A stretch of DNA of 64,000 nucleotides from Streptococcus pluranimalium (lineage in GTDB: Bacteria > Bacillota > Bacilli > Lactobacillales > Streptococcaceae): the NCBI RefSeq assembly GCF_002953735.1, contig NZ_CP025536.1, positions 626,001 through 690,000 of the forward strand. Reading direction: 5' to 3'. Positions 55,023 through 64,000 of this stretch are shown piece by piece. The translations under genes and the position numbers were made by a program. A model generated the notes under the pieces. That model ran no database searches. It was given only the letters and a program-made list of their open reading frames with translations, and was not told the origin of the DNA. Every line of letters starts with the position of its first letter. Position 1 is the stretch's first letter.

Positions 55023-55337
55023 ATGAAAAAGTTCTTACAAGAGTTGGTAGTGTTTTTGTTAAATCAAAAAAGCCTCACGAAATCACTTAAGATTAGTGGT
55101 GATTTTTCAGCAGTCGACTATTATTGTCAGTCAGGTTTTGAGATGGATTTTCCAACTTTTCAAGAATTGGTGTATGATTACATCAAAATAGGTTACAAAT
55201 CCTTTGAAGAAGTAGGAGCTAGGGTTGCTCTTGTGACTTGTCAGTTGGACGAGGAGATCACTATCAACTACTTAGAGGATGAGAGACTTACGATTGACTT
55301 GCCTTATTTAGGGCGTTTAGTGGTGGACAAGAGATAG
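55023..55337 (+). CDS. Small protein of unknown function
   Basis: 104 residues, acidic, no signal peptide or membrane helix. ATG follows TAAGGAGATAG, so it is well translated. I do not recognise a family. It contains a two-Cys pattern that is too sparse for a metal site (YYCQSGFE near 40, LVTCQLDEE near 74). First gene of an operon with an MFS transporter and an ArsR-type regulator, 12 nt before the former. Perhaps a ligand-binding or regulatory partner; no function can be assigned. Confidence 0.7.
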   Translation: MKKFLQELVVFLLNQKSLTKSLKISGDFSAVDYYCQSGFEMDFPTFQELVYDYIKIGYKSFEEVGARVALVTCQLDEEITINYLEDERLTIDLPYLGRLVVDKR

Positions 55338-55349
55338 GAGAGAAAGCTG

Positions 55350-56597
55350 ATGAAGAAAATTTTAAGTAATAAGCTTTATATGACCACCTTGATTTCGGAT
55401 AATATTTCTAACTTTGGTGATATCCTTTTTTACCTAGCCCTCATGTCTTATGTCTTGCAGATTCCTGAAACAAAGCTAGCAGTTGCCTTGATTGGTATTT
55501 CAGAAATGATTCCTGTCATGCTAGGGTCTTTCTTGGGTTACCTAGCAGATCGTTATTCTAAAAAAGTTTTTGGTATTTTGGCAAGTCAGTTTTTTCGTGT
55601 TGCCCTGTATGCCCTACTAGGATTACTATTAGGATTTAAACCACAATTATGGATTGTCTTAGTCGCTATTTTGGTCAATCTCTGTTCTGATATGTCAGGT
55701 TTCTTTGAAAATGCTCTCTTTAGACCTGTGTCGCTACGCTTGGTATCAGATGAGGAGCGTCCGCAAGCTATGGGATTGAGTTCTTCTATTGCTGCGACGG
55801 GTAGGATTATTTTTAATAGTGCTGGTGCTTTTTTATTAACTTGGTTTAGCTATCAAGCTATTGCCTTTATCAATGCTATAACCTTTTTACTTGCAGCACT
55901 TATTATCCTAGCAATCAAAAGTCGTCTAGAAGCTTTGTTTATCCAAAAACCACTTGAGCTTTCAACAAAATCTTCAGAAAAAGGTGAAAAGCATCATTTT
56001 CTCCAATCTTTTAAAGAAGGATTAAAAGAATTGTTCGCCATACCAGCCTTGAAAGAAAGTATAATTATTGCTCCTTTATTGAATGCCGTCGGCATTGGTG
56101 TCTCTATCCTTTATATTTTGATTTTAAATGACTATCCTAAGGCTATTATTGTTAGTCAGTCCTTTAGTATCGCTGTTTTATCCATTGCTATGAGTTTGGG
56201 AACGATTTTAGGAGGATTAACGGTTGACCTTGTGTTTAAAAAAATGACCTTAAAACCTATTTTTCAAATTAGTATTGTCTTGAGTATCCTTGTTTATCTG
56301 GCAATGCTGCTTCAAAATACCGCTTTGGTGTTGTTGTGTATCTTCATTATCAGTGTCACTTCTGGAGCTTTAAATCCTAAAATCAGTGCACTTGTTTATA
56401 ACCATGTTGCAGAAGAAAATTTAGGAGTTGTTTTTAATGGAATGGTGACTTATTTCTCATTGGGTATGGTGGTCTTTCAATTTATATTGTCAGGTCTTGT
56501 CGTGCTTTTACCACTTACCTATATTTTTTGGTTTTTAATCTTGCTTTGTAGCTTGCTTTTCCTTTATACTATGACTATAAAATCAGTTGAGGTTTAA
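55350..56597 (+). CDS. MFS transporter, drug-efflux type
   Basis: 415 residues, about twelve membrane helices. The loop-2 motif of the superfamily is present as GSFLGYLADRYSKKV (about 55-69). The overall pattern (ISEMIPVMLGSFLGYLADR, FFENALFRPVSLRLV) is that of the macrolide-efflux-like/EntS-type exporters of Firmicutes. ATG after AGGAGAG. The regulator gene begins 2 nt after its stop. Substrate unknown. Confidence 0.85.
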   Translation: MKKILSNKLYMTTLISDNISNFGDILFYLALMSYVLQIPETKLAVALIGISEMIPVMLGSFLGYLADRYSKKVFGILASQFFRVALYALLGLLLGFKPQLWIVLVAILVNLCSDMSGFFENALFRPVSLRLVSDEERPQAMGLSSSIAATGRIIFNSAGAFLLTWFSYQAIAFINAITFLLAALIILAIKSRLEALFIQKPLELSTKSSEKGEKHHFLQSFKEGLKELFAIPALKESIIIAPLLNAVGIGVSILYILILNDYPKAIIVSQSFSIAVLSIAMSLGTILGGLTVDLVFKKMTLKPIFQISIVLSILVYLAMLLQNTALVLLCIFIISVTSGALNPKISALVYNHVAEENLGVVFNGMVTYFSLGMVVFQFILSGLVVLLPLTYIFWFLILLCSLLFLYTMTIKSVEV

Positions 56598-56598
56598 C

Positions 56599-57645
56599 AT
56601 GAATTATCACTATCATGAATACAGAAGTCGTATTGTGGATCAGCTCTTGTTTCCCTTAACAGCTGATAATTGGTTACAATCTTATAGTGACATCTTGACA
56701 GAGAACCAACGACTCATTCTTCAAGAGGAGTTTCAAAAACTTAGTGACTTCGAAGCTATGCTGAAACCTTATCATAAAGACATTGAAACTTACTTTCTAT
56801 CGACGAGTACCATTAGTCATTTTGCTATTGACCTTTATTTAGCTTCTTTGAGTAATGGGCATGATCCTAAGACGATTGAAGGTTTTTTAACGTATATGTC
56901 ACAAGTGAGTGGCTATGACATCAAAAAAAGCATTTGTCGAGGGATATTACAGCTGGATCAAGATGATTTTGATAAAGATGATGATATCATTGAACAATTA
57001 GAAGCAAGGATTGAATCCTTATCTCTTCGATGGCGAATTTTGTGGGCTTACCATCATCCAACGACTTATCGTGATGGTCTGGTATCTCTCTATCGAAACA
57101 TCTTGCCCCTTTATCAACCTTATCACGAATCGACGAGAGAAGAGTGTTTTCAATTTGGTGACAGTGTTGATGTGCCTCAATTATACAAAGGTTCTAGTTT
57201 TGACCTTGAGGGCATTATTGAAAAAAGTGGTAAAAATCATTGTGAGTTATTCATTGTGTCAAACTGGTACCCTTTTATAGCTACCTCTTATGATACCAAT
57301 GCTGAATCAGAAACTGTTTATTGCTTTTTATATCCTAAAGTTGAGAGGTTGCTCAAAGAAGAAGAGCGAGATTTGACTGAGGAAACCCTAGCCCTAACCT
57401 TAAAGACTTTGGGCGACGAAACCCGCTACCAAGTTTTACTTGAAAGTCTCAAGGATGATGTTAAAAGTAAGGATATCGCTAATAAGTTGGAGATTACCTC
57501 AGCCAATGTGACATTCCATACACAAAAACTGATCAATGCCAGTATTCTTTTGTTTGCGACGGATGACTCTTCAGCTAAATACCGTATTAACCGTTCTCTG
57601 TTGAAAGAAATCATTGAACGCTTACAAAATGATTTTGATCTCTAA
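56599..57645 (+). CDS. Long ArsR-type transcriptional regulator
   Basis: 348 residues from ATG 56599. Residues about 260-345 form an ArsR winged helix: ALTLKTLGDETRYQVLLESL, KSKDIANKLEITSANVTFHTQKL (by parts), then a beta-wing. The first 250 residues are a helical domain I do not recognise, much larger than in usual ArsR proteins (about 100 residues). This places sensing in the N-terminal domain. No metal-binding CxC motif is seen. Last gene of its operon, so autoregulation through the palindrome at 54971 is likely. Confidence 0.8.
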   Translation: MNYHYHEYRSRIVDQLLFPLTADNWLQSYSDILTENQRLILQEEFQKLSDFEAMLKPYHKDIETYFLSTSTISHFAIDLYLASLSNGHDPKTIEGFLTYMSQVSGYDIKKSICRGILQLDQDDFDKDDDIIEQLEARIESLSLRWRILWAYHHPTTYRDGLVSLYRNILPLYQPYHESTREECFQFGDSVDVPQLYKGSSFDLEGIIEKSGKNHCELFIVSNWYPFIATSYDTNAESETVYCFLYPKVERLLKEEERDLTEETLALTLKTLGDETRYQVLLESLKDDVKSKDIANKLEITSANVTFHTQKLINASILLFATDDSSAKYRINRSLLKEIIERLQNDFDL

Positions 57646-57676
57646 AAAACACGTCACTGTTGTGGCGTGTTTTTTT
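57644..57676. terminator. Bidirectional terminator between convergent genes
   Basis: AAAAAACACGTCAC (57644-57657), loop TGTT, GTGGCGTGTTTTTTT (57662-57676), one wobble. A runs on the left and T runs on the right serve both strands. Confidence 0.85.
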
Positions 57677-58604
57677 AGATTAAGATATCATCTTTAGGGT
57701 TAATCAAGGTTCTTGCTTCTTTTGTTTTGGTGTACTGTTTACGATACTGGCTTGGGGTTAGTTGGTAATAGTTTTTGAATTGGCGGTTGAAGTTGGAGAG
57801 GTTGTTAAAGCCGACCTGGGTTGCGATGTCGATGATGGGTTTTCGGCTGTTGACGAGGGCATCACAAGCTTTGGAAAGTCTGACTTGGATGATAAATTCG
57901 GTACAAGATGTTCCTGTTTGTTGTTTAAAGACAGACATAAAGTGGGTTTTGCTATAGCCCATTTTTTCCGCTAGTAGTGAGATTGGTAAATCTTCGTTGT
58001 AATGGTTGTTGATATAATCAATCAATTCTCTGAGTTTTTCGTCCTTACGGTAGGTATCATCCGTTAGTTTGCGAACCACATAGCGATGGAAAAAGAGGAG
58101 GTATATCAGCTCGTTCAATCTGGCTTTGAGCAAGACTTCAAAGTGTCTCCCTTCGTCTGTGGCTAATGTGAAAATATCGAAAAGAACACGCTTAATCTCA
58201 ACATAGCCGTCCATGTGAGGTTGAATGCGCTGGACGAACTTGTAAGTAGAATTCTGCAAGGGCTGCAGGTAACGAAGGCTGACCTGGTCGATGATGGAGT
58301 AGCCGATCATATCTAGGTGGAAGAGGAAAGTATCAGTGACGTGTCTTTCCTTATCGATCGGGTGAATAGAATGCATACCGTTGGGACGGATAAGGATGAT
58401 ATCGCCAGCAGTACTGTTGAAAAAGTCATAGTCGATATGGTAGCGAGCAGTTCCATCATAGACGTAGTTAATTTCTAACTCGGGATGCCAATGAAAAAGG
58501 GTATCAGGACGCCCATCCTTAACTTCGGTATGGAAAAAGTGGTAGGGCAGTAGGTGATTATTATAATCAATATTTAAACGAAAATCTTCTTTTTGCATCG
58601 TCAC
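57675..58604 (-). CDS. AraC-family transcriptional regulator
   Basis: 309 residues, minus strand. N-terminal cupin sugar-sensing domain (FHWHPELEINYVYDGTARYH, about 37-56), dimerisation helices, and two C-terminal helix-turn-helix units (LLAEKMGYSKTHFMSVFKQQ, then IATQVGFNNLSNFNRQFKNY and LTPSQYRK). GTG start 58604 lies 6 nt after GGAGG. Divergent from a phospho-beta-glucosidase gene, whose promoter has a 21-bp-phased direct repeat and no -35, the standard arrangement for AraC-type activators. Confidence 0.92.
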   Translation of the reverse strand: MTMQKEDFRLNIDYNNHLLPYHFFHTEVKDGRPDTLFHWHPELEINYVYDGTARYHIDYDFFNSTAGDIILIRPNGMHSIHPIDKERHVTDTFLFHLDMIGYSIIDQVSLRYLQPLQNSTYKFVQRIQPHMDGYVEIKRVLFDIFTLATDEGRHFEVLLKARLNELIYLLFFHRYVVRKLTDDTYRKDEKLRELIDYINNHYNEDLPISLLAEKMGYSKTHFMSVFKQQTGTSCTEFIIQVRLSKACDALVNSRKPIIDIATQVGFNNLSNFNRQFKNYYQLTPSQYRKQYTKTKEARTLINPKDDILI

Positions 58605-58629
58605 AACTATCCTCCTTTGTTTACCTTCT

Positions 58630-60184
<1,555 letters not shown>

Positions 60185-60194
60185 ACTTGTTAAC

Positions 60195-60228
60195 ATTCTC
60201 TAGCCTCTCTCCAGACTAGAGAATTTTT
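60195..60228 (+). terminator. Terminator after the first GH1 gene
   Basis: ATTCTCTAG (60195-60203) pairs with CTAGAGAAT (60216-60224), 12-nt loop, then TTTT. Confidence 0.75.
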
Positions 60229-60244
60229 CGTGTCTGAAGAATTA

Positions 60245-60253
60245 TGTTACAAT
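60245..60253 (+). promoter_or_regulatory. Extended -10 promoter of the oxidoreductase gene
   Basis: TGTTACAAT (60245-60253); no clear -35. It leaves a leader of about 110 nt in which I see no riboswitch-like structure. Confidence 0.5.
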
Positions 60254-60255
60254 GA

Positions 60256-60269
60256 AGTAAGCGTTTTAT
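60256..60269 (+). promoter_or_regulatory. cre site at the oxidoreductase promoter
   Basis: AGTAAGCGTTTTAT matches the cre consensus at 12 of 14 positions and begins 3 nt after the -10, over the expected start site. Confidence 0.55.
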
Positions 60270-60369
60270 AAATCTATCTTTTTGGAAGCTAAATACTATC
60301 ATTATGTTTGAATGGTATGACCTAGTGATGAATAGCATCTATTTGAGGACATTTTGAGAAAGGATTTTT

Positions 60370-61383
60370 ATGATTACAACAGGATTTATTGGCAATGGCA
60401 AATCAACCAATCGTTACCATATGCCCTTTGTTTTAAAAACAGGCAAATTTAAGGTTAAAACGATCTATAACCGCTCGATTAAGGATGACTGGGCAAAAGT
60501 CGAGGGAGCGGAGTACACCACAGACTTAGATCAACTTTTACATGATCCAGAAATTGAACTAGTCGTTGTGACAACACCTCTAGGAAATCACTATGAATCT
60601 GCCAAGAAGGCTCTCCTGGCTGGAAAGAATGTCCTTTTGGAGAAACCTTTTACAAGAACCTTGGCAGAAGCTGAGGAATTATTTGCCATCGCGCGTGAGA
60701 AAGGTCTTATGTTGCAGGGCTACCACAATCGTCGCTTTGATGCTGACTTTTTGACGACTCAAAAGGTGATTGAATCTGGTAAATTAGGCAAACTGCAAGA
60801 ACTTGAAATGCATTTTGATTACTTCCGTCCGGAAGTACCTGAGAGTGTTTCTGAATTTTCGGTTGACACCAGTTTCCTCTATAATCATGGTTGCCATACC
60901 TTGGATCAAGTGATTTCATATTTTGGCAAACCTGATAAGGTTGATTTTGATTTGCGTCAACTGCTTGGCGACAATCGCATGAATGATTATTTTGATGTCG
61001 ATTTGACTTATGGCGATGTGAAAATTTCGGTTAAGTCGTCTTATTTCCGTCTCAAAGAACGTCCAAGTTTTGTCGCTTATGGTGATAAAGGTGCCTTTAT
61101 CAAGGAAACCAAAGACCGTCAAGAAGAGGATTTGAAGAAATTCTACCTGCCTGACCACGCTGACTTTGGCTTGGATAGGCCTCAAGATTATGGTGTTCTT
61201 TCTTATATGGAGGATGGCCGATATCACGAAGAAAAAGTCGTCTCCGAAGTTGGGGACTACAGTCTTTTCTACGAAGCCCTTTATGACACCTTGGCAAATG
61301 GCGCAGAGCCACTGGTCAAAGAAGAACAGACGCTTTTGCTTATGTCTTTGTTGGAAGAAGGGATAAAGAGTTTAGGGGAATAA
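60370..61383 (+). CDS. Gfo/Idh/MocA family oxidoreductase
   Basis: 337 residues. N-terminal Rossmann fold with GFIGNGKSTNRYHMP (about 5-19), a slightly altered GxGxxG; the conserved EKPFTRT (about 97-103) carries the catalytic-site Lys; C-terminal substrate domain (HFDYFRPEVP, YNHGCHTLDQVISYFG). Family members oxidise or reduce sugars, inositols or glycosides with NAD(P). Between two phospho-beta-glucosidases it may process an unusual aglycone or sugar; the substrate is not known. ATG after GAAAGGA. Confidence 0.88.
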   Translation: MITTGFIGNGKSTNRYHMPFVLKTGKFKVKTIYNRSIKDDWAKVEGAEYTTDLDQLLHDPEIELVVVTTPLGNHYESAKKALLAGKNVLLEKPFTRTLAEAEELFAIAREKGLMLQGYHNRRFDADFLTTQKVIESGKLGKLQELEMHFDYFRPEVPESVSEFSVDTSFLYNHGCHTLDQVISYFGKPDKVDFDLRQLLGDNRMNDYFDVDLTYGDVKISVKSSYFRLKERPSFVAYGDKGAFIKETKDRQEEDLKKFYLPDHADFGLDRPQDYGVLSYMEDGRYHEEKVVSEVGDYSLFYEALYDTLANGAEPLVKEEQTLLLMSLLEEGIKSLGE

Positions 61384-61424
61384 ACTAATAGTATTGTATG
61401 TCTACTTTGTAGGCATTTTTTAAT

Positions 61425-61458
61425 AAGATAGTATCAGTTTCTCGTAAGATGTCATCAG
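61425..61458 (+). promoter_or_regulatory. Direct repeat, likely binding site of the AraC-type regulator (site 2)
   Basis: AAGATAGTATCAGT (61425-61438) and AAGATGTCATCAGA (61446-61459) are again 21 bp apart and share GATAGTATCAGTTT with site 1. The downstream half covers the -35 position, which has no consensus. -10: TATAAT (61479-61484). Confidence 0.75.
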
Positions 61459-61495
61459 AAAAGGCTTTCTTTTTGCGCTATAATACACTTATTAA

Positions 61496-62995
<1,500 letters not shown>

Positions 62996-63002
62996 GATTA
63001 AG

Positions 63003-63033
63003 AATCACGATTGTTTATCAGTCGTGATTTTGA
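63003..63033 (+). terminator. Hairpin between GH1 and ROK genes
   Basis: AATCACGA (63003-63010) pairs with TCGTGATT (63022-63029), then TT. Weak; more likely an attenuator or processing site than a full stop. Confidence 0.5.
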
Positions 63034-63061
63034 GCTATCGTTAGGATTGAAAGGAATAAGT

Positions 63062-63955
63062 ATGTCTATTTTAGCCATTGATTTGGGTGGAACGCAGTTT
63101 AAATCTGCTTTAATTTCTGAAGATTATCAAGTTGAGGAAGTATTTGATCCAAAGTCTGCTGCGTGTGATTTGGTAACGTGTCAGAATTTATTGGTCAACA
63201 TGATTGAACCGCATCTTGATCGAGTATCTGGAATTGCCGTTTCCTGCCCTGGGACGGTCGATACGGAGTCTGGGATTATCTATAATGGAGGTATGTTACG
63301 CTTTCTGCATGAATTTCCGATGAAAGACTTTTTGGTAGAAAGATTTGCAAAGCCTGCTGCTGTTCTAAATGATGGTAAAGCAGCTGTTCTAGCAGAAGTA
63401 GCTTCTGGAAATCTAAAAGGCATTTCTCACGGTTTAGCCATGGTTTTGGGAACTGGACTTGGTGGAGGTATTATCATCAATGGACAGCTCTATCAAGGAG
63501 CACATTTTCAAGCTGGTGAATTGACTTTTGCCCTGCCTCAGGATAAGAAGGAGCGATTGACAGGTGAAGATTTAGCGGGATTGCAAGTTTCGGCAGTTAA
63601 TTTGATTGCGACTTGTGCAAAATCCTTAAACCTTGACGATGAAAAAGATGGTATGAGCGTTTTTGAAGCTATTAAGGCTAGAGATGAGCGTGTTTACCCC
63701 ACTTTCCAAGCTTATTGTCGAGCTATTGCCATTCAAATCAATAATATTCAGTCTGTTTTAGATGTGCAACGTGTGGTAATTGGTGGTGGTATTTCTAGCC
63801 AAGATATTTTAATTGAGGAGGTTAACCGTCAGCTAGATCAACTCGAAAAAGAAGACGCCTGGGCTTTCATGGTCATCAAACGTCCTGAAATCAGGGCTTG
63901 TCATTATAAGAATGCAGCCAATTTAGTTGGCGCAGCCTATTTCTTAAAAGCGTAA
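63062..63955 (+). CDS. ROK family sugar kinase (possible beta-glucoside kinase)
   Basis: 297 residues from ATG 63062 behind AAAGGAATAAG; in-frame codons upstream overlap the hairpin. ATP-binding LAIDLGGTQFKSALI (about 4-18), GIAVSCPGTVD (about 58-68), catalytic Asp in LNDGKAAVLAE (about 102-112), GTGLGGGI and VIGGGIS. The CxCGxxGCxE zinc motif of glucokinases and NagC-type repressors is missing, as in BglK-type kinases that phosphorylate intact beta-glucosides. No DNA-binding domain. With the GH1 enzymes it could make and cleave phospho-glucosides without a PTS. Confidence 0.85.
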   Translation: MSILAIDLGGTQFKSALISEDYQVEEVFDPKSAACDLVTCQNLLVNMIEPHLDRVSGIAVSCPGTVDTESGIIYNGGMLRFLHEFPMKDFLVERFAKPAAVLNDGKAAVLAEVASGNLKGISHGLAMVLGTGLGGGIIINGQLYQGAHFQAGELTFALPQDKKERLTGEDLAGLQVSAVNLIATCAKSLNLDDEKDGMSVFEAIKARDERVYPTFQAYCRAIAIQINNIQSVLDVQRVVIGGGISSQDILIEEVNRQLDQLEKEDAWAFMVIKRPEIRACHYKNAANLVGAAYFLKA

Positions 63956-63970
63956 ATGAAAGGAGAATAT

Positions 63971-64000
63971 TATGGCTTTACTTTCTGTTAATGCAATGGC
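63971..64000 (+). CDS. Start of a further gene, cut by the window end
   Basis: ATG 63971 follows AAAGGAGAATATT; ten codons are visible (MALLSVNAMA). It is 15 nt after the ROK stop and probably in the same operon. Too short to name. Confidence 0.55.

Overview
The window reads as the chromosome of a low-GC Gram-positive coccus, almost certainly a Streptococcus of the pyogenic type (a relative of S. uberis, S. parauberis, S. iniae or S. porcinus). The basis is the dnaG-rpoD pair, a complete rhamnan (rgp/gac/scc-type) cell-wall polysaccharide operon, the fruR-fruK-fruA-muramidase order, rpsP-khpA and rimM-trmD, DUF1149-degV-dapB-cca-ABC-F, and remnants of streptococcal IS3- and ISL3-type elements. 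The species cannot be fixed from the sequence alone.

Layout. 0-3.9 kb: start of a divergent gene (probably mscL), primase, the housekeeping sigma factor, a non-coding block of decayed 86-91 nt tandem repeats and a SufT/MIP18-type protein. 3.9-19.1 kb: rhamnose polysaccharide locus, with a GtrB-like glycosyltransferase, rmlD, rgpABCDEF, a GacH-type glycerol-phosphate transferase, a second polyprenyl-phosphate glycosyltransferase, a large GT-C-like membrane protein and a GtrA-like protein. This is enough to build, export and decorate a polyrhamnose chain. 19.1-22.8 kb: accessory insertion with an IS3 remnant, a secreted protein of four Bsp-type repeats plus a beta-helix, and debris of an ISL3 transposase and an Abi-like gene. 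22.9-27.1 kb: MacAB-like efflux operon, a TVP38/DedA-like protein and an acetyltransferase. 27.1-31.1 kb: osmoprotectant-permease pseudogene, rpsP-khpA, tRNA-Gln and tRNA-Glu, an unexplained hairpin-rich non-coding block, and an LPXTG adhesin split by a one-base slip in a run of eight A. 31.2-33.5 kb: rimM, trmD, ferredoxin/flavodoxin reductase.

33.7-39.2 kb: fructose operon with a cre site, a PTS IIAB-only paralogue of FruA and a glucosaminidase. 39.2-39.9 kb: gene-poor block of streptococcal intergenic repeats. 39.9-51.6 kb: mostly core genes (possible leaderless gene, DUF1149, DegV, DapB, Cca, ABC-F), a nudix gene with one in-frame stop, a MATE exporter, an acetyltransferase and a heterodimeric ABC exporter. 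51.8-54.9 kb: LicT-type antiterminator, RAT/terminator switch and beta-glucoside PTS. 55-57.6 kb: small unknown gene, MFS transporter and an unusually long ArsR-type regulator, behind a promoter with an AT palindrome. 57.7-64 kb: a divergent AraC-type regulator, two phospho-beta-glucosidases, a Gfo/Idh/MocA oxidoreductase, a ROK kinase and the start of one more gene.

The most distinctive observations are: (i) a 21-bp-phased direct repeat in front of both GH1 genes that points to an AraC-controlled beta-glycoside regulon with no transporter in view; (ii) the 8-A tract that switches the LPXTG adhesin out of frame; (iii) the secreted Bsp-repeat/beta-helix protein next to the rhamnan locus; (iv) the MFS/ArsR-like cassette with its own palindromic operator; and (v) non-coding structured or repeated blocks at 3.3, 28.9 and 39.5 kb.
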